Positions 48,731-58,479 of a stretch of 64,000 nt of DNA are shown one piece after another. Below the pieces are notes generated by a model. The model was not told the DNA's origin. It did not search any database and worked only from the letters and a program-made list of their open reading frames with translations. Position 1 is the first letter of the stretch; each line of letters begins with the position of its first letter. The stretch covers positions 1,343,528 through 1,407,527 of the forward strand of contig NC_045140.1 in NCBI RefSeq assembly GCF_008831285.2. The letters are read 5' to 3'. Made by a program: the position numbers and the translations under genes. This DNA comes from Nymphaea colorata. Taxonomy: Eukaryota > Streptophyta > Magnoliopsida > Nymphaeales > Nymphaeaceae.

Positions 48731-49411
48731 ACCGGCGTATCTGCCGCAGTTCCTTTCTAAATCGTTTGTTGGTGGGGTTTTCTCTCCGAAAAGGATGCCT
48801 CCCTCGAGGTCCTCTGAAAGATTCTCCACTTTCCAGTCGCCCAGAAATCATGTCCGATGCCCACAAAGAATATAGATAAGAAGAAATGTGCCTTAAAAGC
48901 ATATGAAGATGGTCGCTTAAACAAGAGAAAAAACAAAGGTTGGGCCTCATGTTGCTTCTAGAATGCACCCATCCTCTTAACACCCAGCAATTACTAAGTT
49001 GCTTCTTCTTCACTCTTCATTTCGTCGATGAAGAGTGAAGAAGCACATCCTTTCACTTTTCTTTCATCGAGTCACGAAATGCAGAGTGAAGAAGAAGCAA
49101 CTTAGTAATTGCGGGGTGTTAAAAGAACTTAGAGGACGAACGCATTTTAGATGCCGCCTGAGAACGAACCTTTCTTTTTCTCTTTTCTTGTTCAAGCGAC
49201 CACCTTCATATGCTTTTAAAGCGCATTTCTTTTTCTCTGTATTCTATGTGGGCATCAGACCTACGTGCTTCTAGTACTTGTGATTTCTAGGCGATTGGAA
49301 AGTGGAGAATCTTACAGAGGACCTCGAAGGAGGTGTCCTTTGTTCGAAGGAAAAGCCTCACCACCTAGCGATTTGGAAATGCCAGCGGGAACCGAGGCAG
49401 AAGCGCCGGCC
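48731..49411. repeat. Long inverted repeat, about 300-bp arms, 48-base loop
   Basis: The left arm (48731-49025) and right arm (49074-49411) are reverse complements along nearly their whole length. The inner 49 bases pair almost perfectly (TTAACACCCAGCAATTACTA on the left), and the outer parts still match well (GGCGACTGGAAAGTGGAGAA and its partner with ATT for ACT). Small indels occur. A transcript from either strand would fold into a long hairpin. Both arms read open in the same sense relative to the repeat (VENLSEDLEGG on one, VENLTEDLEGG on the other), so the arms may derive from coding sequence of an unidentified gene. The options are an inverted gene-fragment duplication giving siRNAs, a young MIRNA-like locus or a foldback element. 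Confidence 0.85.
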
Positions 49412-49859
49412 AAGAGAAACCTGAATCATATATATTCAGTTTCCATGGGCGGGCACCAATAGCCAATTTGGTGAAGAACAAGGTACAAGAAGCAAATTCA
49501 GTGAGATCACTTCTCTTGAATCCTAATCCAATCCAATTTCAAGATTGGATATTAATTTTTTCCAATAATCGTTGGATATTATATCCTAATATGATTATTG
49601 ACTTATTACCCACCTTCAAAACCCAATATGTCAGGCATTTATTTAAAATCAAATGTGAATCTCAACGTGATTATTGGATACTTATTTAAAACCGAATCCA
49701 AGTTCGATCGAAAGTCATTTTTTAAGTGAAATTCAATCCAGTTTCTTCACTGGATGTTGATTTTTTTTTCCATACAAAACTAAATTTTTTAAATTTACAA
49801 TAATTATACACATCTTACCTACGTTAAAAGTATTAAATAAGAATAATAAATAATATATG
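49412..49859. repeat. Fragment of the 400-bp MITE-like family
   Basis: The segment 49500-49745 contains TCCTAATCCAATCCAATTTC, CATTTATTTAAAATCAAAT and TTCAATCCAGTTTC-type blocks in common with that family and with 54520-54700. The termini are lost or mutated. Confidence 0.4.
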
Positions 49860-50220
49860 AGACGTGCAACCCCGTGGATATACTTGAATTAGATATTGAT
49901 TCGAATTGGGGACTGAGGGTACTATTAATCAACTTGATTTTTGAGTACTTTTTTGTTAAACCATCCTCTTCGCTTAGAAAAAGCAACTCTAACCTACATG
50001 TGGACTTTGAGCTTGAAATTGACGTGGAACAAAGGAAACCGCAGTTGGTGATTTTCTTCTCGTATCAATGTAGATTGCCCACATATTCTTTGAGAAACGG
50101 AACTTTTCATCAATGTGAAATCAATGTGGGGGCTGAAAATGTTGACAAAGAAAGGTAGGTAAAGTTAATGTCCAATATGGTCATGAGTCCATATATATAC
50201 AACACAACCAATAAGAATGA
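49860..50220. repeat. Copy 2 of the three-copy low-copy block
   Basis: Matches 41480-41910 and 57285-57560 through CTACATGTGGACTTTGAGCT, TTCATCAATGTGAAATCAAT, GAAAATGTTGACAAAGAAAG and the closing CCATATATATACAACACAAC. It shows that more than two units of the duplicated landscape exist. Confidence 0.6.
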
Positions 50221-50647
50221 AACAAGAAATCAAAAAATGAGATGGTGAAAATTTTTGAAAAATGATATTTCGATCCTAATCAAAATTTAGAAACTTTAAT
50301 TTGGCTCTCCTTATGAAAAATTTCTGGCTCCGCTTCTGTTCATATATAGGTCGCCCTTGGGCACGGTTTTCTTAGAATAAGTTGAAAAGTTGTATGCCTT
50401 AAAAAAAAAAAAAGGAGTAACGACAAAGAGGAGATGTGTTATACACTTACTTAGATGGCTTATAAACTTAGTTATATGGTCGAATCAGGGTTTATAACGC
50501 ATCTCCACTTGGTCCTTATGTTACTCCTTTTTTCTTTTTGTTTTTTGAGAGAGAATGTACAAGTGAAACACTAGACTCTTTTGGCGAGTGAAGGCAGAGG
50601 GTGGCAGTGGGACGTATGAGCATCTTATTCTGAGGCAATGAACATTT
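50221..50647. other. Intergenic sequence with a GGCTCCGC-type repeat end
   Basis: About 50225-50340 ends in GGCTCCGCTTCTG and resembles decayed members of the GGCGGAG family. The part 50401-50530 has a rough inverted repeat (AAAAAAAAAAAAGGAGTAA and TTACTCCTTTTTTC) about 100 bases apart. Confidence 0.45.
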
Positions 50648-51169
50648 CTACTTATTCCAAGAAAACCATGCCCATGCACGACCTGATGGGAATCCCCTTC
50701 CTCTTTGTTGCCCTGTAGGTGACGACCATCGAGGCACCGTCGACGGCGGGAAGGTCGGGGAGCTCCGGCCGTTGTTCCTATCGCTGGCCGTGGTGGACCA
50801 TCTCTCCGAGTCCGAGAGCGATTCTGCGAGTTGTTTTCTTAGCCGGCCCCGTCGGTGTCCCGGTGATCTGTGGCAACACGACCCAGAAAATGAATAAACG
50901 CCGGCCCTTCTTCGAAATTCTTGTCCATCTTCACAGTTGCTGCAACTCTTTTCATCTAAGCAAGAACGGTAACAAATTGGCACCTTGCTTTCGGATTCTG
51001 GAAAGCAATATGCCAATTCGAAGGGCCTGATACGTTTGAGATCACGATGAGGCAGAAAAAGCACAGCAGCACCGCTGACATCACCAATCGTAGCTCCGGC
51101 GAAGTGCGCAAGTATGCTGAATGAATGTTTGTCCATGTTCTTGACATATGCGACACTTTGTGGACTCAC
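50648..51169. other. G+C-rich island with long frames on both strands, unresolved
   Basis: A 173-residue minus-strand frame and overlapping plus-strand frames cover this stretch. The minus frame has a protein-like N-terminal half (for example SILAHFAGATIGDVSGAAVLF) and an Arg/Ser-rich second half typical of reading the wrong strand of a G+C-rich gene. One plus frame reads GGKVGELRPLFLSLAVVDHL and then stops. I suspect a remnant of a G+C-rich gene, but I cannot assign strand or family. Confidence 0.3.
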
Positions 51170-51564
51170 TGAATTTGCTTGTTTTTATCAGTAAGTAAAG
51201 TTTTTTGACGAGACAACATATTACCATCTAAAAATTCTTACAGTTTACAAGTTATATTAACATTACTTGAGCATCCATAAGCATTTGCACCACGAATATG
51301 CTTTTAGGCCCCTATACATGGCAAATATTATTATCGTATGGTTGGAGTTTGAAATGAGAATATAAAAAAGTGCACAATGTTAATCATGTTCCAGAAAGCA
51401 TAGTCTAGTTATGTCTAATTTTTATTATTAGATATGAGAATATCTACAATTACATCATATTTCCTAGAACAAAAATATCTCAAATCATATGTTTCAAAAA
51501 CATATGCTACAAAAACCCAACATTCTTATTATCAAATGCCCTCTAAGTGTACACGTTCCTTATA

Positions 51565-51571
<7 letters not shown>
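51170..51571. repeat. Low-copy sequence shared with 40640-41000 and 44381-44550
   Basis: The two source blocks, 3.5 kb apart near WD40 copy 1, are found here next to each other, so a deletion or rearrangement separates the copies. Confidence 0.55.

Positions 51572-51638
<67 letters not shown>
51572..51638. repeat. TA microsatellite, about 33 units
   Basis: An uninterrupted TA tract. Confidence 0.95.
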
Positions 51639-51640
<2 letters not shown>

Positions 51641-52214
51641 CAAACTAATGTTTGACGCGATGAACTTTCTATAACTCATCAGATTAATGCAGGCAAAATG
51701 AATACGTTAAAAATATTAAAGAAAATGGAAAATAATAATAATATTTTAAATTGGTGATTTCCTATAGTTTATTTATTTTATATACTATATGCCTCAAATA
51801 ATTATTCGCCTTATACCTCTTAACCATTTTATGATATTTAATATTTTTTTGAAGGACCGCCCCTCAAAAACTTATGGGTTCGCCCGTTGAAGGACAATGA
51901 CAGAAACTGTGAAGAGGATGTATCCATTATAATATTGCCTCCTTATTATCATTCTTTAAATAAATTTTGATATTGCGGTTGTGGATTTGGAATTATATTA
52001 GACCTACTATTATAAGAAATTTTTTAAATTTTTTTCTTTTTTAGTTGTGATAAGTCGCTCAATTTTATTTGTTATCTTAGATAGTTAATGCAAACCTTGA
52101 AGTGATCCTTTTGAGATGCTCATCTAAGTAAATGTGAGGTCTATCTAGGCAATTCTCTCCCTTACATATAAATAGGTAAGAAAATAAACTTAGGCAGATA
52201 TTTATTCAGTTTAA

Positions 52215-53225
52215 TTAATGAGAAAATTTATTTCTTAGGTTGTTTTTGTTAATTTTTATTTTTCTACCCTGCTTATTGCATGAAGACTACATTGGACCTA
52301 AGTGAATTGTTTGGTAGAAAGTGGTTTCCAACTGATAAACCAAATGTTTTCGTTGTGTTGCAAACATGACCCACAAAGTACCTAAATCTTTTCTAAGAGA
52401 CCAAAGTGGAAAGCAACCATTAAAGTCTTGCTTCTCAATGTCTCTGAGGGGGTTGGCACAACGGGTTAGAGTGAGGGATGATAAGTGGTCAATCTCAATT
52501 TCAAGTGCCAAGAGTGTCAACCTCCTGCACTTATAAAAATGAGAATCACCAATACGCAAGTTGTAGTACAGTGGAGTAACACTTCAAGACACCAAAAGCA
52601 GGACATGTATTCTACGAAAAGAAGTGGTTGTGTGAGAGCTTTGACTTTTTTTAATGGGTGGGTAGTACCCCGAGACATCAAAAGCATGCCATGTATTCTA
52701 CGAAGAGAAGGGGTTGTATGAAAGCTTTGGCTTTTTTAATGGGTGGGCAGCACCCCGATACACTAAAAGCAGGCCGTGTATTTTATGGAGAGAAGGGGTT
52801 GTGTGAGAGCTTTGACTTTTTTAATGGGTGGGTAGCACCCCGAGACTCCAAAAGCAGGCCATGTATTGTACGAAGAGAATGAGTTGTGTGAGAACTTTGG
52901 CTTTTTTAATGGGTGGGCAGCACACCGAGACATAAAAAACAAGCCATGTATTCTACGAAGAGAAGGGGTTGTATGAGAGCTTTGGCCTTTTAATGGGTAG
53001 TGGGTTTTCTCTACTTACCTGAAAAGTCTTGCTTCTAAATGGAGCACATTGTGTTGCATATTCTTACAATTCAGTAAAAAAAGACTACTATGACCAATAG
53101 GATTTTGTTTGTACTTATAGTTCACATGGTTACATATATCACCATTATCCCAAAGCATAAATATTTGCAACCAACTATATAAAACTTGAGGCTCTTAGAT
53201 CTAAATTGAAAATTGTCTAAGCATC
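52215..53225. repeat. Right part of the large direct duplication (partner 34370-35100)
   Basis: Blocks matching the partner occur before and after the minisatellite: TATTTCTTAGGTTG, GCATGAAGACTACATTGGACC, CAAACATGACCCACA, GGAAAGCAACCATTAAAG, then TATAGTTCACATGGTT and CAACTATATAAAACTTG. No gene. Between 51639 and 52215 I see nothing recognisable. Confidence 0.65.
52582..53003. repeat. Five-copy minisatellite with a unit of about 85 bp
   Basis: Five units of 84-87 bp follow each other. Each has CAAAAGCAGGCCATGTATTC, GAAGAGAAGGGGTTGTG, GAGAGCTTTG and TTTTTAATGGGTGGG, then CACCCCGAGAC. The ATGTAT-type mark falls at 52605, 52692, 52776, 52861 and 52946. The units differ by point changes. Frames through it stay open over two to three units because the length varies, but no stable protein repeat results, so I regard it as non-coding. 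Confidence 0.9.
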
Positions 53226-54109
53226 AAGTTATGTGATCCTCGTCGCGCTTATGATATAGGCTGTAGGCTGTAGAAATGAAAAATATCAAAATCGATGAAC
53301 CTGTAAAGTGGAACCAATTACTTCTCATCAATGAATGTTGCAGTAATATTTACCATTTTCACTATTTAAAATGTTCATACGTTCATATTTGAATATAAAT
53401 GATGAAATATACATACCACTGAATTCAAATCCGAAATTTACGACTTGGATCCACATAGTTAGATTCACATCTAAGTTGACTTTCAGTTCGAATCCAAACC
53501 ACATTGCAATATATTAAGGCACAACTTTTAAAATGTATAGGTAGATGATTTTTATTTAAAATGAGATCTAATCTGACTCTGAATCCAGTCATATATTTAT
53601 TTGAATCCAAAGCTGATCAAATGTCATTTCTTAAATCTGAATCTGACCTGATTTCTTAATGTAACATGCCTCCGCAAAATGGCAAAGTTTAATATAACCA
53701 CGAAGCGTCACCGAATTGGTATTAAACGGTGATGTTTCATGCGCACATTCCAAAACTTTTTTAGATCTAAGCTTTCTCAATGTCAGTTTTTTCTCAGACA
53801 TCAACTCCAAATATGAATTCTCCATATTCAACTGTTTGGACGCCATCCGGACTATTATAGCATGAAAACTCTCGGGAGTAGATGTTTTTCCTTGTTTGCA
53901 TGGATGTAGTTCTCATAAATTTGATCCAAAATCACTTCCAATATAAGATCATCTAATATTTGAATAGCTGTATCCATTATTACTACTATTAGAAGATGCG
54001 AGATTCGTCAACTTGACAAAAAAAAAAAAGTCTTTCTTCATGGTGGACCTCATGAAACCATCTAGATGGCCCAAGCATCGAAGTATGAGTATCCTCGCTA
54101 TTCCAACTA
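53226..54109. other. Intergenic with a fragment of the 400-bp MITE-like family
   Basis: The stretch 53395-53660 carries AATCCGAAATTTAC, CATATTTGAATATAAATGATG and ATTTCTTAAATCTGAATC motifs of that family. The rest shows no gene. The frame at 53631-53846 has no recognised domain. Confidence 0.35.
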
Positions 54110-54512
54110 TATATTTTGCAAGCTTAGAAAAGCTTTAATACGGCTTTAAACAGACCTCTAGAGCTTGGTTTAAACGATTAAGAGCTTCTTTTTTGCAAAT
54201 CAATTATTCAAATCCATCTATATTTATTTATCACCGAGGATCACAATCTTTTATATGTCTCGTTCATGTGGATGATATGGTTCTCACGGGCAGCAACTCA
54301 TCAGCATATTTCCCAGTTTATGCGTGATTTCAAACAAGAGTTTTTGGCGAAGATACTAGAAAATTACATTGTTTTCTTGGGATTGAGATTACATATGCCT
54401 TGCAGTGGCTGTTTTTAAGTCAATCCAAATATGTTCGCTACATGTTACAGAAGGCAAAGATGCTTGTTTGCAAACCTGCATCTACACCCACCAAATGCGC
54501 TGGATATTTAAT
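54110..54512 (+). pseudogene. Ty1/copia reverse transcriptase remnant, frameshifted
   Basis: Pieces of the copia reverse transcriptase are visible in more than one frame: a KLRKAL motif followed by a stop and a RAWFKRL stretch, then the catalytic box in the form LVHVDDMVLTGS near 54260-54300 (usual YVDD), then FKQEFLAKI, VFLGIEITYA, LFLSQSKYVRYML and KPASTPTK. Several frameshifts and stops make it inactive. No LTRs are found around it. It is on the strand opposite to the copia remnant inside the WD40 pseudogene, so the two are probably unrelated insertions. Confidence 0.8.
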
Positions 54513-54800
54513 GAAAATCAAATATGAATCCCAATGTAAGTGGGCTTTTTATGTACAATCAAACCCAAATCCAATTTCATAGCATTTCTCAAATCTGAAT
54601 CCAATTCAAAATCCCAATTGAATGTCAGATTTTTTTTTTTCATATTGGTTGGATATCCAATCCTAATATGATCACTGGCATCCCTTCCTACAACCAAACA
54701 ATCAAGCTGCACTTTTGGGAAGTTATTTTCTTATTTCTATAGACGTCGTTCCAGGGGGACCAGCATCATAGAGAGCTCTCAATCCAACACGAAGATCAAT
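54513..54800. repeat. Fragment of the 400-bp MITE-like family and pseudogene flank
   Basis: The segment up to 54690 repeats TGGATATTTAATGAAAATCA, CTCAAATCTGAATCCAATTC and ends ATCACTGGCATCCCTTCC, resembling the family end. The last 100 bases lead into the WD40 pseudogene. Confidence 0.4.
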
Positions 54801-56609
54801 ATGTCCTCCTCTCGAGCTAAGGCCCCCTACCTCACTTCATCTACACTGACCCCTCACGGAGCTGTGTTTTCTCTTGCAGCCTCTGCCACGGCTGTCTTCG
54901 CTGGCACGACTGCTCTCCTTCGTTTTCCGAACACTGGCGACCTATCGGTGTTAGAAACCCACTCCTTTCCTCCGACATTGGCGCCATTAAGTCCATAGTT
55001 CTGTCTGACACAAAGATCTTCACCGCCCACCAGGATGGCAAGATCCGGGTCTGGGAGCAGAACAGGCGTCAGCACCTCCGCCAAGCCGCCGCCATCCCCA
55101 CCATGACCAAGTAGATGGTTCGGTCCCTCTCTGCTAACAACTTCATCCAGGTCGGGCGCCACCACATCACCCTGTGGATTGTTCAAAAACATAAAACAAT
55201 AACAGAAAAGAGCTTAGGGATTAATGTGGAGCATATCCTCTTTACCCACGAAGGCCATCGGCTTTAAAATTGTTAAAGTATGTCAATCTCTTATATAGGC
55301 ATTACAGCTGATATAACTCCTTATTTTAAAGAGCTGTTACAAGATATTCATTATTTAGAAAACGATTCCTTGATTTTTGCCTTTCTGAGTTTTCATCATC
55401 AACGTCTTCCTCTTCCTCAATGGTTCCTTGATTTTTGTCTTTCCATTGAGTGCATTCTCATCTGACACCCAGTTTGCCTCTTGAGATTTTTGGTGGCGGA
55501 TTTGGACAAGGCTTTTGCACAAATATCAGCAACTTTGTAAGGCAGAACATGCTCTGGCAGCAATGCTCTGGCAGCAATGCTCTGACAGCAATTAAGAAAC
55601 CTCAAGTTCGATTTTTGAAGATTTTGTTTATAGGATCAAGTCCTAGCTTTGGTGAAGAAGGCAGCGATCTCTGATACCATGTTGAAAAACATAAAACAAT
55701 AATAAAAATGATTAACCTATCTTCTTTACCTGCTAAAAGCCATGAGCCTTAAAATTGTTAAAGTATGTCAATCTCTTATATAGTCATTACAACTGAGAAA
55801 CGGTTCCTAATTTTTGCCTTTCTGAGTTTTCATCATCAACGTCTTCCTCTTTCTTCCTCTTTCTCAACGGTTCCTTGTTTTTTGTCTTTCCATTGAGTGC
55901 ATTCACATCCTCAATGTCTTCAACGATTTCCTTGATTTTGATCTACTCTTTATCGTGAATCAACCACTTCGATGTCATCTCCGCCATTGCCATAAGAGGC
56001 GGCCTGCTCTACTCCACCTCATGGGACCGAACTCTCAAGGTCTGGAGGCTCTCCGACTTCCGCTGCCTCGAATCCGTCCGAGCCCACGACGACGCCATCA
56101 GTGCCCTCGCCGTCTCGGCCGATGGCACAGCCTACACCGGCTCGGCGGACGTAACTATCAAGGTCTGGACACGATCGACCGGCGCGAATAGCCAACACTC
56201 CCTGGTGGCAACCCTGGAGATGCACCGGCCGGCGGTCAATGCGCTTGCGCTCAGCTCGGATGGGTCGGTTCTCTACTCTGGTTCGAGTGACCGGTCCGTC
56301 TTGGTATGGGAGAAGGAGGGCGGTGCCGGCAGGATGGCAGTGACCAGCACGCTCCGCGGCCACAGCCAGGCCGTGCTTTGCGTCGCCAATGCGTTAGAAC
56401 TCCTGGCCAGCGGCTCCGCCGACGACACGATCCGAATCTGGCGACGAGGCATCAACAACCAGTACAGCACGGTCGCAGTGCTCGAAGGACATGAACGGCC
56501 GGTCAAGTCATTGGCCATTGCTCCCTCGGAATGCACCTCAGGGTTGGTCCTCATCTACAGTGGAAGCTTAGACGGTGAAATCAAGGCCTGGCGAGTCACG
56601 CAACCTTGA
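54801..56609 (+). pseudogene. Broken WD40 (JINGUBANG-like) paralogue split by a copia insertion
   Basis: The 5' part (54801-55179) and 3' part (55961-56609) align with residues about 77-194 and 195-408 of the intact gene at 38573. Three defects are seen: an indel near 54965 shifts the frame before the second repeat, a TAG at 55112-55114 follows the PTMTK stretch, and 776 bp of Ty1/copia sequence splits the Trp-Ile codons of the HHxxLWI motif. The Ser/Pro leader of the intact gene is missing or replaced. The 3' half alone keeps an open frame of 134 residues from 56205 and longer if read from about 55980 in the same frame. It keeps clean VWEKE and IRIWRR repeats, which argues for quite recent inactivation. 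Confidence 0.9.
55180..55955 (-). mobile_element. Internally deleted Ty1/copia element inside the WD40 pseudogene
   Basis: The element lies on the minus strand. The right LTR (5' LTR, 55680-55955) and the left LTR (3' LTR, about 55180-55462) share long blocks such as AACATAAAACAATAA, TTAAAATTGTTAAAGTATGT and CATTGAGTGCATTC. Next to the 5' LTR the minus strand reads TGGTATCAGAG (55679-55669), the initiator-methionine tRNA primer-binding site. Internally only the end of pol remains: a copia RNase-H tail motif KVADICAKALSKSATKNL at about 55475-55540 (minus). It is flanked by TGGAT (55175-55179) and TGAAT (55956-55960), a 5-bp target duplication with one mismatch. The 3' LTR lacks its outermost 50 or so bases on the internal side, so a deletion joined pol to the LTR. 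Confidence 0.85.
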
Positions 56610-57284
56610 AATGATCCAACCAGAAACCAAGCAATCAGTTAAACAACATAATTAGACATATACATAATATATAATCGGATTATAACTAATAATGCATTGC
56701 ATCGGTTGGCTGCATGTATGAGAATCGGATTACCATGTTCAAGTTGTGGGAGGTGGAGGTGGCGGGTTGCGGCATGCATGCCGGAATTTGAGATTCCGGC
56801 AAAGCTGGTTATATACATGACAGCTACACTCTCTGGCAAAGGACCCCATAAAAGTGGACCAAAAGAACATATGTCATACATCGTGCATGATGCATCCCCT
56901 CAAATCTGGGTGTTTCTTATTCTGAATTCAGTGTTGATCGTGGGAACCTATGCTCTTAATAAAAATATGTCACTTTTTTGCAATTTTGTTTACGTTGGGG
57001 ATGTTTATTTTTTGCCTTATTGTGATTCAGTTAAACAATTCGCTAGATTGACAACTTCGATCCACTTTCCGTATTTATTATAGCACTCAGTTAAAATAAT
57101 GTGTTGGAGTAAAAAAAAAAAATCCTAAATTTAACTGCAGTTGGTTTAGTGAGTCGGCTATTTCAGCGATTTAGCTGAATTGGTCGTGAATCAACAAAAG
57201 TAGTGTTAATATATAGAGTTTGCCCAAAGAAATACAACAAATCATTTAAAATTATGAAAAAACCTAAAACATTAATATATAGAT
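56610..57284. other. 3' flank of the WD40 pseudogene, duplicated from copy 1
   Basis: Matches the 3' flank of the intact gene up to about 57030, but without the 44-bp tandem repeat. The frame at 56697-57083 is not conserved in copy 1, so it is not called a gene. Confidence 0.5.
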
Positions 57285-57560
57285 GACATGTGCAATCCTT
57301 AAGTCGGACCTTGAATCAAATAGACGCTCGCCAGAATTTGATTTGAATATTTGTTAAATCATCCCTCACGTAAGGAAAAGATGATAACTACAATCTACAT
57401 GTGGGCTTTGAGCTCGATCGAGAAATTGACAACAAACCAACTTCTCACGAGACTGAACGTAAAAAATCTCAAGAGCAGAAAATGTCGACAAGGAAACAGA
57501 AGTAACATGTATGGTTAGTGTTTAATGTGGCAAATATACATAGAACCAACAAAGAATCAG
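57285..57560. repeat. Copy 3 of the three-copy low-copy block
   Basis: Shares CTACATGTGGGCTTTGAGCT, CCAACTTCTCACGAGACTGA and AGCAGAAAATGTCGACAAGG-type blocks with copies 1 and 2. Its position after the pseudogene mirrors that of copy 1 after the intact WD40 gene. Confidence 0.6.
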
Positions 57561-58270
57561 TGTAGAAACATTATAATAACATTGCCAAAACCGCATCATC
57601 CAAAAAAATTGAACCATGGACCTACAAATTAGGGAGAGTAAGTACCTAATTTACAAAGTAAAATTTATATAAAAACAAAATATTTTACAAAGCAATGTTC
57701 AATTTGTTGAATGAGCAAAAAAGAAAAAACAGAAAGCGGTATTGTCAAGCAAAACTTAATTCAAATTGTTCTTTCTTTATACCTTTAGAAAGTCGCAGCA
57801 AATTAATAAAGTGAGAAAAATTTTCATGCTCGAGCGTGTTGACGTTTTAGGGATCAAATTATAACAAATTATGTGGAGCACAGATTATTATACAAAAATA
57901 CATTCACAATAGAGGAACAGCGCAGTAGCAGAGCACACACACATCACACAATAAAAAGTAAATTTTAAGTTCGATTCTCATCCTACATTTTATAGTTAAA
58001 AATAAGACCTTGAAATTTTTTTACGTCGTTTTGGGGATAATAGGCACTTTCGAAGCTTTCAAATTTGATATTCAAGGCTGTATTAAAAATTTTGTTTTGA
58101 AACACTGTGAAGATTTCAGTAACGTGAATTTTAAATCCACATTACGCATAAAATAAATGAATTTAAAATCGGATGAAAAGGTCCGACCTTAAACCATGGA
58201 TCTGTCGCCACTGATCGGAAATTGGCAAAACAAACACACGCTAACTTCGTTTTATCTTACAATCAAATAT
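57561..58270. other. Intergenic sequence without recognised genes
   Basis: AT-rich. It contains a motif near 58096-58190 also seen at 48270-48350. No coding signal. Confidence 0.4.
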
Positions 58271-58479
58271 ATTGACAAACATTATAAAAATAGTTTTTAG
58301 CGGGTATGTTCTAGTTGAAGTAAAAACAAAAAAAAAGTCGGACCCAACTTTCTGGCCGCCAAACGGACCTTGGATCCCACAGGAGTGCATTGTTTCTATT
58401 TCATTCCCGATTTTCATACGACCGCAGCGGCGGCGAGGGCGAGAGAGTGTGTGTGAGAGAAGTGGGAGAAACCGACCCC
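58271..58479 (+). promoter_or_regulatory. Promoter side and 5' UTR of the bS21 gene
   Basis: A G+C- and CpG-richer stretch precedes the start codon, with a GAGAGAGTGTGTGTGAGAGA run typical of plant leaders. A TATA box is not evident. The in-frame ATG at 58390 would add 30 residues of low quality, so I prefer 58480. Confidence 0.4.

Noticed and set aside
52485-52882. Frames of 74-78 residues repeating along the minisatellite
   Set aside because: Unit length changes (84-87 bp) shift the frame, so no stable repeat protein is encoded.
52582-53003. CRISPR-like array
   Set aside because: The 85-bp units are contiguous with no unique spacers, so it is an ordinary minisatellite.
58390-58479. Earlier in-frame ATG for bS21
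   Set aside because: The extension has no targeting-peptide character of its own and lies in the G+C-rich leader; the ATG at 58480 gives a typical presequence.
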